Part shown: piece by piece, positions 1 through 6,839 of the stretch | Layout of the letters: every line of letters begins with the position of its first letter | Numbering within the stretch: position 1 is the first letter of the stretch | Origin: SZUA-217 sp034658975 | GTDB taxonomy: Bacteria; Actinomycetota; Acidimicrobiia; Spongiisociales; ZC4RG35 | DNA: 23,494 nucleotides | NCBI GenBank assembly: GCA_034658975.1 | Contig: JAYEGJ010000153.1 | Location: forward strand, 1-23,494 | Direction: 5' to 3' | Position numbers and translations under genes: made by a program | The notes under the pieces: model-generated | Seen by the model: the letters and a program-made list of their open reading frames with translations, nothing else | Database searches by the model: none | What the model was told of the DNA's origin: nothing

Positions 1-1646
1 GCCTCTCGAGCGTTACGGGGTCGGGCACTGCAACCATCGTCCTCGAAGACCTGGAGCGGCTGGGTCGGGGCGACATTTTCTTCCTGATCGGAGCCAACCC
101 GGCTTCGAACCACCCCCGGCTCATGACCTCGCTCGCCGACATCAAGAAGCGTGGCGGGACGATCGTCGTCGTCAACCCGCTCATCGAGCCCGGCCTCGTG
201 CGATTCAAGGTTCCGTCGAGACCTTGGAGTCTTCTCTTCGGCACCGAGATTGCCGACGAGTACGTCCAACCCCACATCGGAGGCGACATCGCGTTCCTCA
301 CCGGGGTCGCCAAGCGATTGATCGAAACCGATGCCGGTGACCACGGCTTTGTCAGTGAGGCTTGCGATGGATGGGACGAGTTCAGCTCCGTTGTCGAAGC
401 CACCGATTGGGAGACGATCACCACTCGATCCGGGGTAGGCCGGGGAGCCATCGAGCACATCGGAGATCTCTATGGAGGCGCTGGTAACGCTGTTTTCGCC
501 TGGGCTATGGGGATCACCCACCATTCCCACGGCGTTCAAAGCGTTCAGGCGATAGCGAACCTCGCGATGATGCGAGGAATGCTGGGCAGGCCCGGAGCAG
601 GCCTCCTGCCCATACGAGGGCACTCCAATGTTCAGGGAATCGGCTCGGTGGGGGTGACGCCCCGCCTCAAGGAATCGGTTCTGAAAGCCCTGGAAGACGA
701 ATTGGGCGTACGCACCCCGAACGGCGAAGGCCTGGACACGATGGGCTGCATGGAGGCCGCGGCCGAGGGCTCCGCAAAAGTCGGGATCTGTTTAGGAGGA
801 AACCTGTTCGGCTCCAACCCGGACGCGAACTTCGCCGCCCGCGCTCTGCAAAAGCTCGACCTGGCGGTGTACCTGTCGACCACACTCAACACCGGGCATG
901 TGCTCGGGCGGGGCAGGGAGACCATCGTCCTTCCCGTTCTGGCGAGGGATGAAGAACCGCAACCCACCACGCAGGAGTCGATGTTCAATTTCGTTCGCCT
1001 CTCGGAAGGCGGGCCCAGCCGACACGAAGGCCCTCGGGCAGAGGTCTCGGTCCTCGCCGATATCGGGGAAGCTATCGACAGCCAGGGTGTCCTGGACTGG
1101 GCATCCATGCGTCGGTACGGGACGATCCGGAAGGCGATCGCCAGAATCATCCCCGGCTACCGGGATCTCGAGACGATCGACGAAACTCGCCAGGAATTCC
1201 AGATAAGAGGCCGGACTTTCCACGACACCAGCTTCGCCACCGATACGAACCGGGCCAAGTTCCACGCCATTCCGCTCCCGGATTTGAGGGGCGACAGCGT
1301 CACGTTGCGACTGATGACCATCAGATCGGAAGGGCAGTTCAACACCGTCGTTTATGAAGAAGAGGACATCTATCGGGGCCAAGACCGCCGCGATGTGATC
1401 CTCATGAACACTGATGACATCGAGCGCATGGGTCTCGAGGTGGATGCCGTTGTCACCGTCAATGGAGAGGGTGGATTACTCGGCTCCATCGTTGTTCGCT
1501 CGGCGAGGATCCCGTCGGGAAACGCTGCCATGTACTTCCCGGAGGCGAATGTTCTCCTCTCCAGGGCTGTCGACCCCGTTTCGCGAACCCCGGCATTCAA
1601 GAGCGGACTCATCACACTGGTTCGCCAATCTGCCGGCGTCGGGTAG
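1..1646 (+). CDS. Molybdopterin-dependent oxidoreductase, FdhF/YdeP type (5' end missing)
   Basis: The frame is open from the window edge (first full codon at position 3), so the gene starts upstream; the ATG at 123 is internal. What remains, about 548 codons, is the middle and C-terminal part of a bis-MGD molybdopterin oxidoreductase of the formate-dehydrogenase-alpha-like family (YdeP group), whose members are usually about 750-770 residues, so roughly 200-250 residues are missing. Recognisable family signatures are GANPASNHPRL just before position 123, INPL/EPGL-type text soon after, FAWAMGITHH, GRPGAGLLPIRGHSNVQG and, near the end, a molydop-binding domain (QFNTVVYEEEDIYRG). The N-terminal region that would show any Fe-S ligands is outside the window. 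The substrate is unknown: YdeP-type proteins are often annotated as formate dehydrogenases, but the physiological reaction is generally unproven. The next gene starts 9 nt after the TAG stop, suggesting cotranscription. Confidence 0.88.
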   Translation, partial: LSSVTGSGTATIVLEDLERLGRGDIFFLIGANPASNHPRLMTSLADIKKRGGTIVVVNPLIEPGLVRFKVPSRPWSLLFGTEIADEYVQPHIGGDIAFLTGVAKRLIETDAGDHGFVSEACDGWDEFSSVVEATDWETITTRSGVGRGAIEHIGDLYGGAGNAVFAWAMGITHHSHGVQSVQAIANLAMMRGMLGRPGAGLLPIRGHSNVQGIGSVGVTPRLKESVLKALEDELGVRTPNGEGLDTMGCMEAAAEGSAKVGICLGGNLFGSNPDANFAARALQKLDLAVYLSTTLNTGHVLGRGRETIVLPVLARDEEPQPTTQESMFNFVRLSEGGPSRHEGPRAEVSVLADIGEAIDSQGVLDWASMRRYGTIRKAIARIIPGYRDLETIDETRQEFQIRGRTFHDTSFATDTNRAKFHAIPLPDLRGDSVTLRLMTIRSEGQFNTVVYEEEDIYRGQDRRDVILMNTDDIERMGLEVDAVVTVNGEGGLLGSIVVRSARIPSGNAAMYFPEANVLLSRAVDPVSRTPAFKSGLITLVRQSAGVG

Positions 1647-1655
1647 CTTCCCACC

Positions 1656-2906
1656 GTGCCCAAGCCGTCTCCCGCCAGGGCCATCGGCCGAGCAGTCGCC
1701 CTTGGGGCCATCACTGGAGTGTTCAGCCTGGTCTACCTGTTTCTGGTGGAAGAAGGAACGCACGCACTTTGGGGCGACGAGGGATCGACGGAATGGTTCT
1801 CCGGTGGGGTCTGGAGCATCGTCATCCCGATCGGAGCCGGCCTGCTGATCGGCCTCACTTACGTCCTCCTTAAGCTCCCCGCCAGATTCGATGGCTTCAT
1901 CAGCGAACTCCAGGATGGCCACGTTGAACCATCGACCGCACCGGGCGCCTTGCTCGTCGCAGTCATCTCGCTGATCGGAGGGGCATCCTTGGGGCCCGAA
2001 GCGCCTCTGGGCACAGCCGGAGGCGCTGCCGGCACCTGGCTGGCGAGACGTGCCGGGGCGGATGAGGAACGGGTTCGAGTTGCCACCTTCACCGGCATCA
2101 GCGGAGCGTTCGGTGGCCTTCTCTCCACTCCCCTGGGCGGTCCGCTCCTGGCCTTCGAACTCGAGCACGAACAGACCCACAGTTACTACTTCAACCATCT
2201 GGTCCCCGGCGTCATTGCCGGGGCCGTGAGCTTCGGCATCCTCTACCCGACCCTCGGAGCACCGTTCCTGGGCCTTTACGATGTTCCGACTGCCGACTTC
2301 AGGTCATGGATGCTCCTGGCCGGAGTGGGCATCGGTCTCTTCGGTGCTGTGGCCGCAATTCTGATCGGAAGGACCATCAAGGCGATTACCACGCTGATGA
2401 GCCCACTCGACTCCAGACCGATCCTCAGAGGCCTCGTTGGTGGCGCTGCGATTGCTGCCATCGCATTCACTTCACCCCTCACGCTGTTCTCCGGAGTCGA
2501 TGGACTGGTCCCGATCATCGACAATCCGACCCAATTCGGCGTGCTCGCTCTCGTCATACTGGCGATTCTCAAGACCATGGCGATGAGCGTAAGCATCGGA
2601 GGTGGCTTCTACGGCGGCACCATCTTCCCGATGTTCTTCATCGGAGGGACGCTTGGGGTTGTCGTCCACATCATCTTCCCGGCCATACCGATCGGCCTCG
2701 CACTCGGTGCAACGATGTCTGCCGTAGGCGGGACACTCGCCATGATTCCCCTGGCCATGACCATCATCACCAGCCTTTTGGTCAAGGCCGACTTCCTGAT
2801 GTCAGGAGCGATCCTCATGGCTGCCATCACCGGATTCACGGTGCGATATCTGCTCGAGAACCGCGACAGCGCCGGCCCGGATGCGCCGGAGACCATGCAG
2901 CGTTAG
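1656..2906 (+). CDS. ClC-family chloride channel/antiporter
   Basis: A 416-residue, very hydrophobic polytopic membrane protein of the voltage-gated chloride channel (ClC) family, with length normal for a prokaryotic ClC lacking CBS domains. The gating-glutamate segment reads SLGPEAPLGTAGG (residues 111-123), so Glu115 sits in a GPEAP context instead of the commoner GREGP. The helix following is typical (GISGAFGGLLSTPL, then GGPLLAFELE). The second filter loop is GGGFYGGTIFPMFFIGG, matching the GGIFAP-type segment. The start is GTG at 1656, only 9 nt after the preceding stop. The protein presumably carries chloride or exchanges chloride for protons across the cytoplasmic membrane; which of the two cannot be told. 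Its stop overlaps the stop of the convergent RDD gene by 4 nt (2903-2906), so no room for a classical terminator exists between them. Confidence 0.87.
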   Translation: MPKPSPARAIGRAVALGAITGVFSLVYLFLVEEGTHALWGDEGSTEWFSGGVWSIVIPIGAGLLIGLTYVLLKLPARFDGFISELQDGHVEPSTAPGALLVAVISLIGGASLGPEAPLGTAGGAAGTWLARRAGADEERVRVATFTGISGAFGGLLSTPLGGPLLAFELEHEQTHSYYFNHLVPGVIAGAVSFGILYPTLGAPFLGLYDVPTADFRSWMLLAGVGIGLFGAVAAILIGRTIKAITTLMSPLDSRPILRGLVGGAAIAAIAFTSPLTLFSGVDGLVPIIDNPTQFGVLALVILAILKTMAMSVSIGGGFYGGTIFPMFFIGGTLGVVVHIIFPAIPIGLALGATMSAVGGTLAMIPLAMTIITSLLVKADFLMSGAILMAAITGFTVRYLLENRDSAGPDAPETMQR

Positions 2907-3853
2907 AGGTCCGCTCCCCTGCGCTCCAGGAACTTCGCCAGCGGGGTGGGCATCGCAGCCGTCCGGCTCCCCCAGTCGTACACAACCGCAGTGCCCGCGA
3001 ACCGATCGTGCCAGGTCCGTCTCTCGCGGCCGAAAACGGCCCCGAGCAGGCCTATTCCGAACAGAGCAAAGCTCAACGGGTAGGTAAGCGCTCGTATGAA
3101 GGCGCTGCGTCCCTTCACCACGACCGAGCCATCAGCCTTGACCACACGCACCCCGAGAACCATCTTGCCGAGAGTCTTGCCGAATATGGCGACCGCCACC
3201 CACATGTAGACAACAGCCCATAAGAAGTACGCCACGCCATACCAGAGCCCTCTGGACCTGGGGAACTCGAAGTCGGGGACGAAGAATTGGACCATGAGGG
3301 TGATTCCGCCAGCAAAAAGAGTGAACATGAAGGTCACGAACACAGAGTCGAGGAGAACAGCCAGCAGACGGGTGAGCGGACCTGCATAACGACCGGTCTT
3401 GAGACCGTCGATATCCTCTCCTTCTCTCCGATCGTCGACCCAGGCGACCAGATCACTCGGACCTGCGGGAAAGGTGTCCGGTTCACGCCGGGCGACCCCA
3501 TTGAGCACCCGAAAGATTATCTCGTCGAGGCCTACGAGTGGACGGCGAAACAGATCGAGAGCCGATCCGCCGAGGTGGCCCGTGCTCTGGGCGACTATGT
3601 CGGGGATCCCTGCCCTATCCACGATCGCCTGGATGTCAACCCGTTCCATGAGAGCGTCGATGTCGGCGCGCTCGAGCAAGGCATCGACGTCCACACGATC
3701 GAGAAGGGCGTTCACGTCCACACGGTCGAGCAGCGCATTGACGTCTACGTGCTCGAGGAGCAGATCGGGATCGACGATGTCGAACACCCTGTCGCTGGCT
3801 CCGGCAATGGCCCTGCCGAAACGACTCTTTTCTTCTTGCGCTTCTTCTGTCAC
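2903..3853 (-). CDS. RDD-family membrane protein with N-terminal nonapeptide repeats
   Basis: A 316-residue protein read from a GTG at 3853. Residues 27-89 are seven tandem 9-residue repeats (see repeat entry). A hydrophilic linker follows, and the C-terminal half is an RDD membrane domain: RLLAVLLDSV marks the first helix, FGKTLGKMVLGVRVVKADG the central signature, and RRTWHDRFAGTAVVYD the end. I see about three to four membrane segments between residues 155 and 295. RDD proteins are membrane proteins of mostly unknown function; some have been linked to ion or osmolyte transport. The gene lies 30 nt downstream of ilvD on the same strand, so it may be cotranscribed with it, but nothing in the protein points to amino-acid synthesis. 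The start is supported by the continuous repeat region, which would be cut by any later start. Confidence 0.85.
   Translation of the reverse strand: MTEEAQEEKSRFGRAIAGASDRVFDIVDPDLLLEHVDVNALLDRVDVNALLDRVDVDALLERADIDALMERVDIQAIVDRAGIPDIVAQSTGHLGGSALDLFRRPLVGLDEIIFRVLNGVARREPDTFPAGPSDLVAWVDDRREGEDIDGLKTGRYAGPLTRLLAVLLDSVFVTFMFTLFAGGITLMVQFFVPDFEFPRSRGLWYGVAYFLWAVVYMWVAVAIFGKTLGKMVLGVRVVKADGSVVVKGRSAFIRALTYPLSFALFGIGLLGAVFGRERRTWHDRFAGTAVVYDWGSRTAAMPTPLAKFLERRGADL
3587..3775 (-). repeat. Seven tandem 27-nt units encoding a 9-residue repeat
   Basis: Inside the RDD gene, residues 27-89 divide without gaps into seven 9-residue units: VDPDLLLEH, VDVNALLDR, VDVNALLDR, VDVDALLER, ADIDALMER, VDIQAIVDR, AGIPDIVAQ. 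The consensus is V-D-[VI]-[ND]-A-L-L-[DE]-R. Units two and three are identical at protein level, while the DNA has diverged, so the repeat is kept by selection on protein and is not a recent slippage product. The Asp at position 2 and the alternating hydrophobics suggest a regular solenoid or helical surface. Similar runs occur, to my recollection, in other actinobacterial RDD proteins; I cannot name a function. Confidence 0.9.
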
Positions 3854-3868
3854 AGACGAAATCTAGCG

Positions 3869-3881
3869 GCCCGTGACGGGC
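3869..3881 (-). terminator. Short GC hairpin just after ilvD
   Basis: GCCCGTGACGGGC forms a 5-bp stem with a 3-nt loop a few bases past the ilvD stop, in the 30-nt gap before the RDD start. There is no T tract, so it would be a weak terminator or a 3' stabilising structure at best. Confidence 0.25.
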
Positions 3882-3883
3882 TC

Positions 3884-5548
3884 CTAGGTGACAGCACCCG
3901 AACTCGCCGAACCGACGAGGCGTGCGTACTTGGCGAGGGCGCCCCTCGGATAGCGCTCGGGATGCGGGGTCCACTCCTGGCGACGGCCGTCGAGGTCACC
4001 CTCATCGACGAGCACGTCGAGCCGTCGGCCTGCAATGTCGACCCGAACCCGATCGCCCTCCCGGACCAGGCCGATGGTTCCACCGACCTCCGACTCGGGG
4101 GCGACATGACCGATGCAAAGACCTGTGGTGCCACCCGAGAAACGACCATCGGTGATCAACAGGACGTCCTTTCCCAGCCCGGCACCCTTGATGGCTGCGG
4201 TTATCTGAAGCATTTCTCGCATTCCGGGTCCGCCACGCGGTCCTTCGGTGCGGATGACGACCACATCCCCCTTTTGGATCTGATGATTGAACATGGCGTC
4301 GAGCGCACCTTGCTCACCCTCGAAGACGCGGGCCGGGCCCTCGAAGACATCGAGTTCGATTCCGGCCAACTTCACGACCGCGCCGTCCTCGGCGAGGTTG
4401 CCGCCGAGAATGGCAATACCGCCCTCGCGAGCTATCGGTGCATCCACTGGGAGGATGACGTCTTGGTCCTCGGGGAAGGTCACGTCGGCTAGATTCTCGG
4501 CCATCGTCTTGCCGGTCACGGTTGGCACATCGCCGTGCAACAGCCCCTCTTCGAGCAATGCCTTGAGCACCACCGGGATGCCGCCGATCCTGTCGAGATC
4601 GACCATGTGGTACTTGCCGAACGGCTTGAGATCGCCGATGTGCGGCGTCTGCCGTGAGATTCGATCGAAGTCGTCCAGCGAGAGGTTGACATCGGCTTCA
4701 AACGCTATCGCCAGCAGATGAAGAACCGCATTTGTGGAGCCACCGAGGGCCATCACGGTCGTGATGGCGTTCTCGAATGCGGGGCGGGTCATGATCTGGC
4801 GGGGGGTGAGACCAGACTCGAGCAGTCTCATAACGGCCTCTCCCGACTCGCGGGCGTAGGTGCGGAGGCGTGGATCGATGGCCGGGACCGAGGCCGACCC
4901 GGGAAGGGACATGCCGATGGCCTCGCCCACCGAGGCCATCGTGTTGGCGGTGAACATCCCCGCACACGAACCGACACCGGGGCATGCGGCGCGTTCGATG
5001 GCGAGCAACTCGTCGGGGGAAATGCGGCCTTCGGATTCGGCCCCGATCCCTTCGAAGACGTCGACGATCGAGATGTCCTTGCCGTCATAGTGACCGGGAA
5101 GACTCGAGCCGCCGTAGAGAAACACTGCCGGAAGGTCGAGCCTTGCCGATGCCATCAGCATCCCCGGGAGGGACTTGTCGCACCCGGCGATGGACACCAG
5201 TGCGTCGAATCGTTCTGCGTGCATGACCAACTCAACAGAATCGGCAATGACCTCTCTCGACACGAGTGAGGCACGCATGCCTTCATGACCCATGGAGATC
5301 CCGTCGGAAACGGCAATGGTGGAAAAGACCAGCCCAACGCCTCCGGCCTCGGAGACCCCGGCCTTGGCGTGCTCGGAGAGCTCAGGCCCGGTGAGGTTGC
5401 ACGGGGTGACCTCGTTGCCGGCGGACACCACGCCTATCTGGGGCTTCTCGAAGTCTTCGTCCTTGAGACCGACAGCTCGAAGCATCGCTCGAGCGCCGGC
5501 TTTGGCGGGACCTTCGGTTACGTCTTGTGACCTGATTTTGATCGACAT
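3884..5548 (-). CDS. ilvD: Dihydroxy-acid dehydratase
   Basis: A 554-residue enzyme that dehydrates 2,3-dihydroxy-isovalerate and 2,3-dihydroxy-3-methylvalerate to the 2-oxo acids that precede Val, Leu and Ile. It matches the IlvD/Edd family throughout: SAGNEVTPCNLTG, GCDKSLPGM, GSCAGMFTANTM, GGSTNAVLHLLAIA, TDGRFSGGTTGLCIGHVAPE. Cys50, Cys123 and Cys195 occupy the positions of the Fe-S ligands, in the pattern of the [2Fe-2S] dehydratases. An ATG 24 codons upstream (5620) is in frame, but family members start like MSIKIRSQDVTEGPAKAG, so I place the start at 5548. It is divergent from ilvC, with 61 nt between the two start codons, which puts adjacent pathway steps on opposite strands of one short promoter region. 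Confidence 0.96.
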   Translation of the reverse strand: MSIKIRSQDVTEGPAKAGARAMLRAVGLKDEDFEKPQIGVVSAGNEVTPCNLTGPELSEHAKAGVSEAGGVGLVFSTIAVSDGISMGHEGMRASLVSREVIADSVELVMHAERFDALVSIAGCDKSLPGMLMASARLDLPAVFLYGGSSLPGHYDGKDISIVDVFEGIGAESEGRISPDELLAIERAACPGVGSCAGMFTANTMASVGEAIGMSLPGSASVPAIDPRLRTYARESGEAVMRLLESGLTPRQIMTRPAFENAITTVMALGGSTNAVLHLLAIAFEADVNLSLDDFDRISRQTPHIGDLKPFGKYHMVDLDRIGGIPVVLKALLEEGLLHGDVPTVTGKTMAENLADVTFPEDQDVILPVDAPIAREGGIAILGGNLAEDGAVVKLAGIELDVFEGPARVFEGEQGALDAMFNHQIQKGDVVVIRTEGPRGGPGMREMLQITAAIKGAGLGKDVLLITDGRFSGGTTGLCIGHVAPESEVGGTIGLVREGDRVRVDIAGRRLDVLVDEGDLDGRRQEWTPHPERYPRGALAKYARLVGSASSGAVT

Positions 5549-5609
5549 GAGGCCACCGATGGTACGCCCTGTTTTGGCGGCCGGGATCAAACGAGGCAAC
5601 AATCGCCCC
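5549..5609. promoter_or_regulatory. Divergent ilvD/ilvC promoter region
   Basis: Only 61 nt separate the two starts, so both promoters must sit here or inside the opposite gene's 5' end. For ilvC, TTGGCG (5574-5579), 18 nt, AACAAT (5598-5603) and then 6 nt to the ATG would give a leaderless mRNA. For ilvD, TACCAT lies 10 nt before its ATG on the minus strand, with no good -35. Neither start has a convincing Shine-Dalgarno. The assignments are visual and weak. Confidence 0.35.
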
Positions 5610-6614
5610 ATGGCGACCATCTATTACGACAAGGACTGCGACCCCAGCCTCATCAAGGCGCACAAGGTCGCGATCATCGGATACGGCAGCCAGGGCCATG
5701 CCCATGCCCTCAACCTCAAGGACTCCGGAGTCGACGTCGCTGTCGGCCTCCGCGAAGAATCGGCATCGCGTGACGAGGCCGCCGCCGCCGGTCTGACCGT
5801 GATGACCCCGTCCGAAGCAGCGGAATGGGCCGACGTCATCATGATGCTGGTCCCCGACCAGATCATGGGGCCCATCTACAACGAATCTGTCGAACCCCAC
5901 CTCGAGGCCGGAGACACCCTCCTCTTCGCCCACGGCTTCAACATTCACTACGGCGAGATCGATCCGCCGGGTGATGTGGATGTCGCCATGATCGCCCCCA
6001 AAGGCCCGGGCCATCTCCTCCGACGCACCTACGAACAGGACTCGGGCATGCCGTGTCTCCTTGCCGTGCACCAGGACCCATCGGGCAACGCCCACGCTCT
6101 GGGTCTTTCCTACGCGTGGGCGATCGGAGGCGGTCGCGCCGGAATCCTCGAAACCACCTTCAAGGAGGAGACGGAGACCGACCTCTTCGGTGAGCAGGTG
6201 ATTCTCTGCGGCGGCGTCTCAGAATTGATCAAGGCGTCGTTCGAGACCCTGGTTGAAGCCGGCTATCAGCCGGAGTCGGCCTACTTCGAGACACTTCACG
6301 AGCTCAAGCTGATCGTCGACCTCCTCTACGAGGGAGGCCTCTCGTGGATGCGCTACTCGATTTCGGACACCGCTGAGTACGGGGATTACACGCGAGGCGG
6401 CCGCATCGTCACCGACGAGACCAGGGCCGCGATGAAAGAGATCCTGTCCGAGATCCAATCTGGCGCATTCGCCAACGAGTGGCTGGCCCAGGCGCGTGAA
6501 GGCGCCCCGTTCCTCCTCGAGCAGCGCGAGGCCAATCAGGGCCACGAGATCGAGAAGGTCGGGGCCAAACTCCGCAACCTGATGCCCTTCCTCGACCCCA
6601 AGAAGGCCCCTTAA
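5610..6614 (+). CDS. ilvC: Ketol-acid reductoisomerase, class I
   Basis: A 334-residue enzyme that isomerises and reduces acetolactate or acetohydroxybutyrate to the dihydroxy acids used by IlvD. The Rossmann fingerprint is GYGSQGHAHALNL (residues 24-36). The cofactor loop GLREESASRDEA (47-58) keeps the Ser residues that contact the NADPH phosphate, although the Glu-Glu pair is acidic for an NADPH loop. His108 (FAHGFN) and Lys131 (APKGPG) are the catalytic-site signatures, and ETETDLFGEQ, LKLIVDLLYEGG and YGDYTRGGR carry the acidic metal ligands of the C-terminal domain. The short class I length fits. The open frame reaches far upstream, but ATG 5610 gives the canonical start MATIYYDKDC. It is followed by a long hairpin and then by the ilvB leader, so it is probably transcribed separately from ilvB. 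Confidence 0.96.
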   Translation: MATIYYDKDCDPSLIKAHKVAIIGYGSQGHAHALNLKDSGVDVAVGLREESASRDEAAAAGLTVMTPSEAAEWADVIMMLVPDQIMGPIYNESVEPHLEAGDTLLFAHGFNIHYGEIDPPGDVDVAMIAPKGPGHLLRRTYEQDSGMPCLLAVHQDPSGNAHALGLSYAWAIGGGRAGILETTFKEETETDLFGEQVILCGGVSELIKASFETLVEAGYQPESAYFETLHELKLIVDLLYEGGLSWMRYSISDTAEYGDYTRGGRIVTDETRAAMKEILSEIQSGAFANEWLAQAREGAPFLLEQREANQGHEIEKVGAKLRNLMPFLDPKKAP

Positions 6615-6620
6615 ACCGTT

Positions 6621-6663
6621 CTGGGTAGGTTTTTCCACGCCTGGCGTGAAAAAACCTACCCAG
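6621..6663 (+). terminator. 43-nt near-perfect palindrome after ilvC
   Basis: Arms 6621-6641 and 6643-6663 pair over 21 positions with one mismatch around a single central T; physically, a 19-20 bp stem with a tiny loop. It starts 7 nt after the ilvC stop. The left arm begins CTGGGTAGGTTTTT, the right arm ends AAAAAACCTACCCAG. No T tract follows in the plus direction, so it is not a textbook intrinsic terminator, but its place suggests a 3'-end or RNA-stabilising structure separating ilvC from the ilvB promoter. Confidence 0.55.
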
Positions 6664-6680
6664 AAGAGTCGTGCATAGGC

Positions 6681-6709
6681 TTGACACCGGTGGCCCGGTA
6701 CCCTTTACT
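6681..6709 (+). promoter_or_regulatory. ilvB operon promoter
   Basis: TTGACA (6681-6686), a 17-nt spacer and TTTACT (6704-6709) make a good sigma-70-like promoter. The predicted transcription start is near 6716, only a few nt before the leader-peptide ATG at 6720, so the leader would be translated from an almost leaderless end; there is no Shine-Dalgarno in front of it. Confidence 0.6.
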
Positions 6710-6719
6710 GCCTCAGCAC

Positions 6720-6767
6720 ATGAACAGCCGTCTCCACGCCCTCGACGTAATTCTTCTTATTGAGTAG
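6720..6767 (+). CDS. ilvB operon leader peptide (Val/Ile/Leu-rich)
   Basis: ATG at 6720 opens a 15-codon ORF, MNSRLHALDVILLIE, ending at TAG 6765-6767. Codons 10-14 are consecutive GTA-ATT-CTT-CTT-ATT (Val-Ile-Leu-Leu-Ile), and two more Leu codons precede them. ATT, CTT and GTA are A/T-ending codons that look scarce in this GC-rich window, which would make stalling more sensitive to charged-tRNA shortage. The ORF sits between a good promoter and an intrinsic terminator, directly ahead of acetolactate synthase. Ribosome-mediated attenuation of ilv operons through such peptides is established in enterobacteria and in actinobacteria such as Corynebacterium. That this ORF is translated and acts so is inference. 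Confidence 0.8.
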   Translation: MNSRLHALDVILLIE

Positions 6768-6793
6768 TGCGCGCAGATTTCTGCGTGCGCTAC
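6764..6793 (+). promoter_or_regulatory. Hairpin enclosing the leader stop codon
   Basis: GTAGTGCGCGCAG (6764-6776) pairs with CTGCGTGCGCTAC (6781-6793) over 13 bp, including two G-U pairs, around an ATTT loop. The leader's TAG stop lies within the left arm. A ribosome on the last leader codons would melt it. It ends immediately before the terminator stem. It could be the pause or competing structure of the attenuator. I could not find by eye an antiterminator that would pair with the terminator's left arm. Confidence 0.65.
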
Positions 6794-6820
6794 AACCCTC
6801 CGGCCGGAGGGTTTTTTCTT
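6794..6820 (+). terminator. Intrinsic terminator (ilvB attenuator)
   Basis: AACCCTCCGGCCGGAGGGTT (6794-6813) is a perfect 20-nt palindrome, giving an 8-bp stem with a GGCC loop, continued by a T run (six T at 6812-6817, then CTTT). This is a textbook intrinsic terminator, placed 27 nt after the leader peptide stop and 19 nt before the ilvB start, where it can only serve to stop transcription ahead of the structural genes. Confidence 0.88.
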
Positions 6821-6839
6821 TCCCGAATAGCACAGCCAT

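Noticed and set aside
3287..4492. A 401-codon plus-strand open frame
   Set aside because: It lies antisense to the RDD gene and the 3' part of ilvD, both with strong family motifs, and its translation has no recognisable domain.
5549..5620. Upstream in-frame start for ilvD giving 24 extra residues
   Set aside because: IlvD proteins start at the MSIKIRSQDV-like position, and the extension would overlap the ilvC start.
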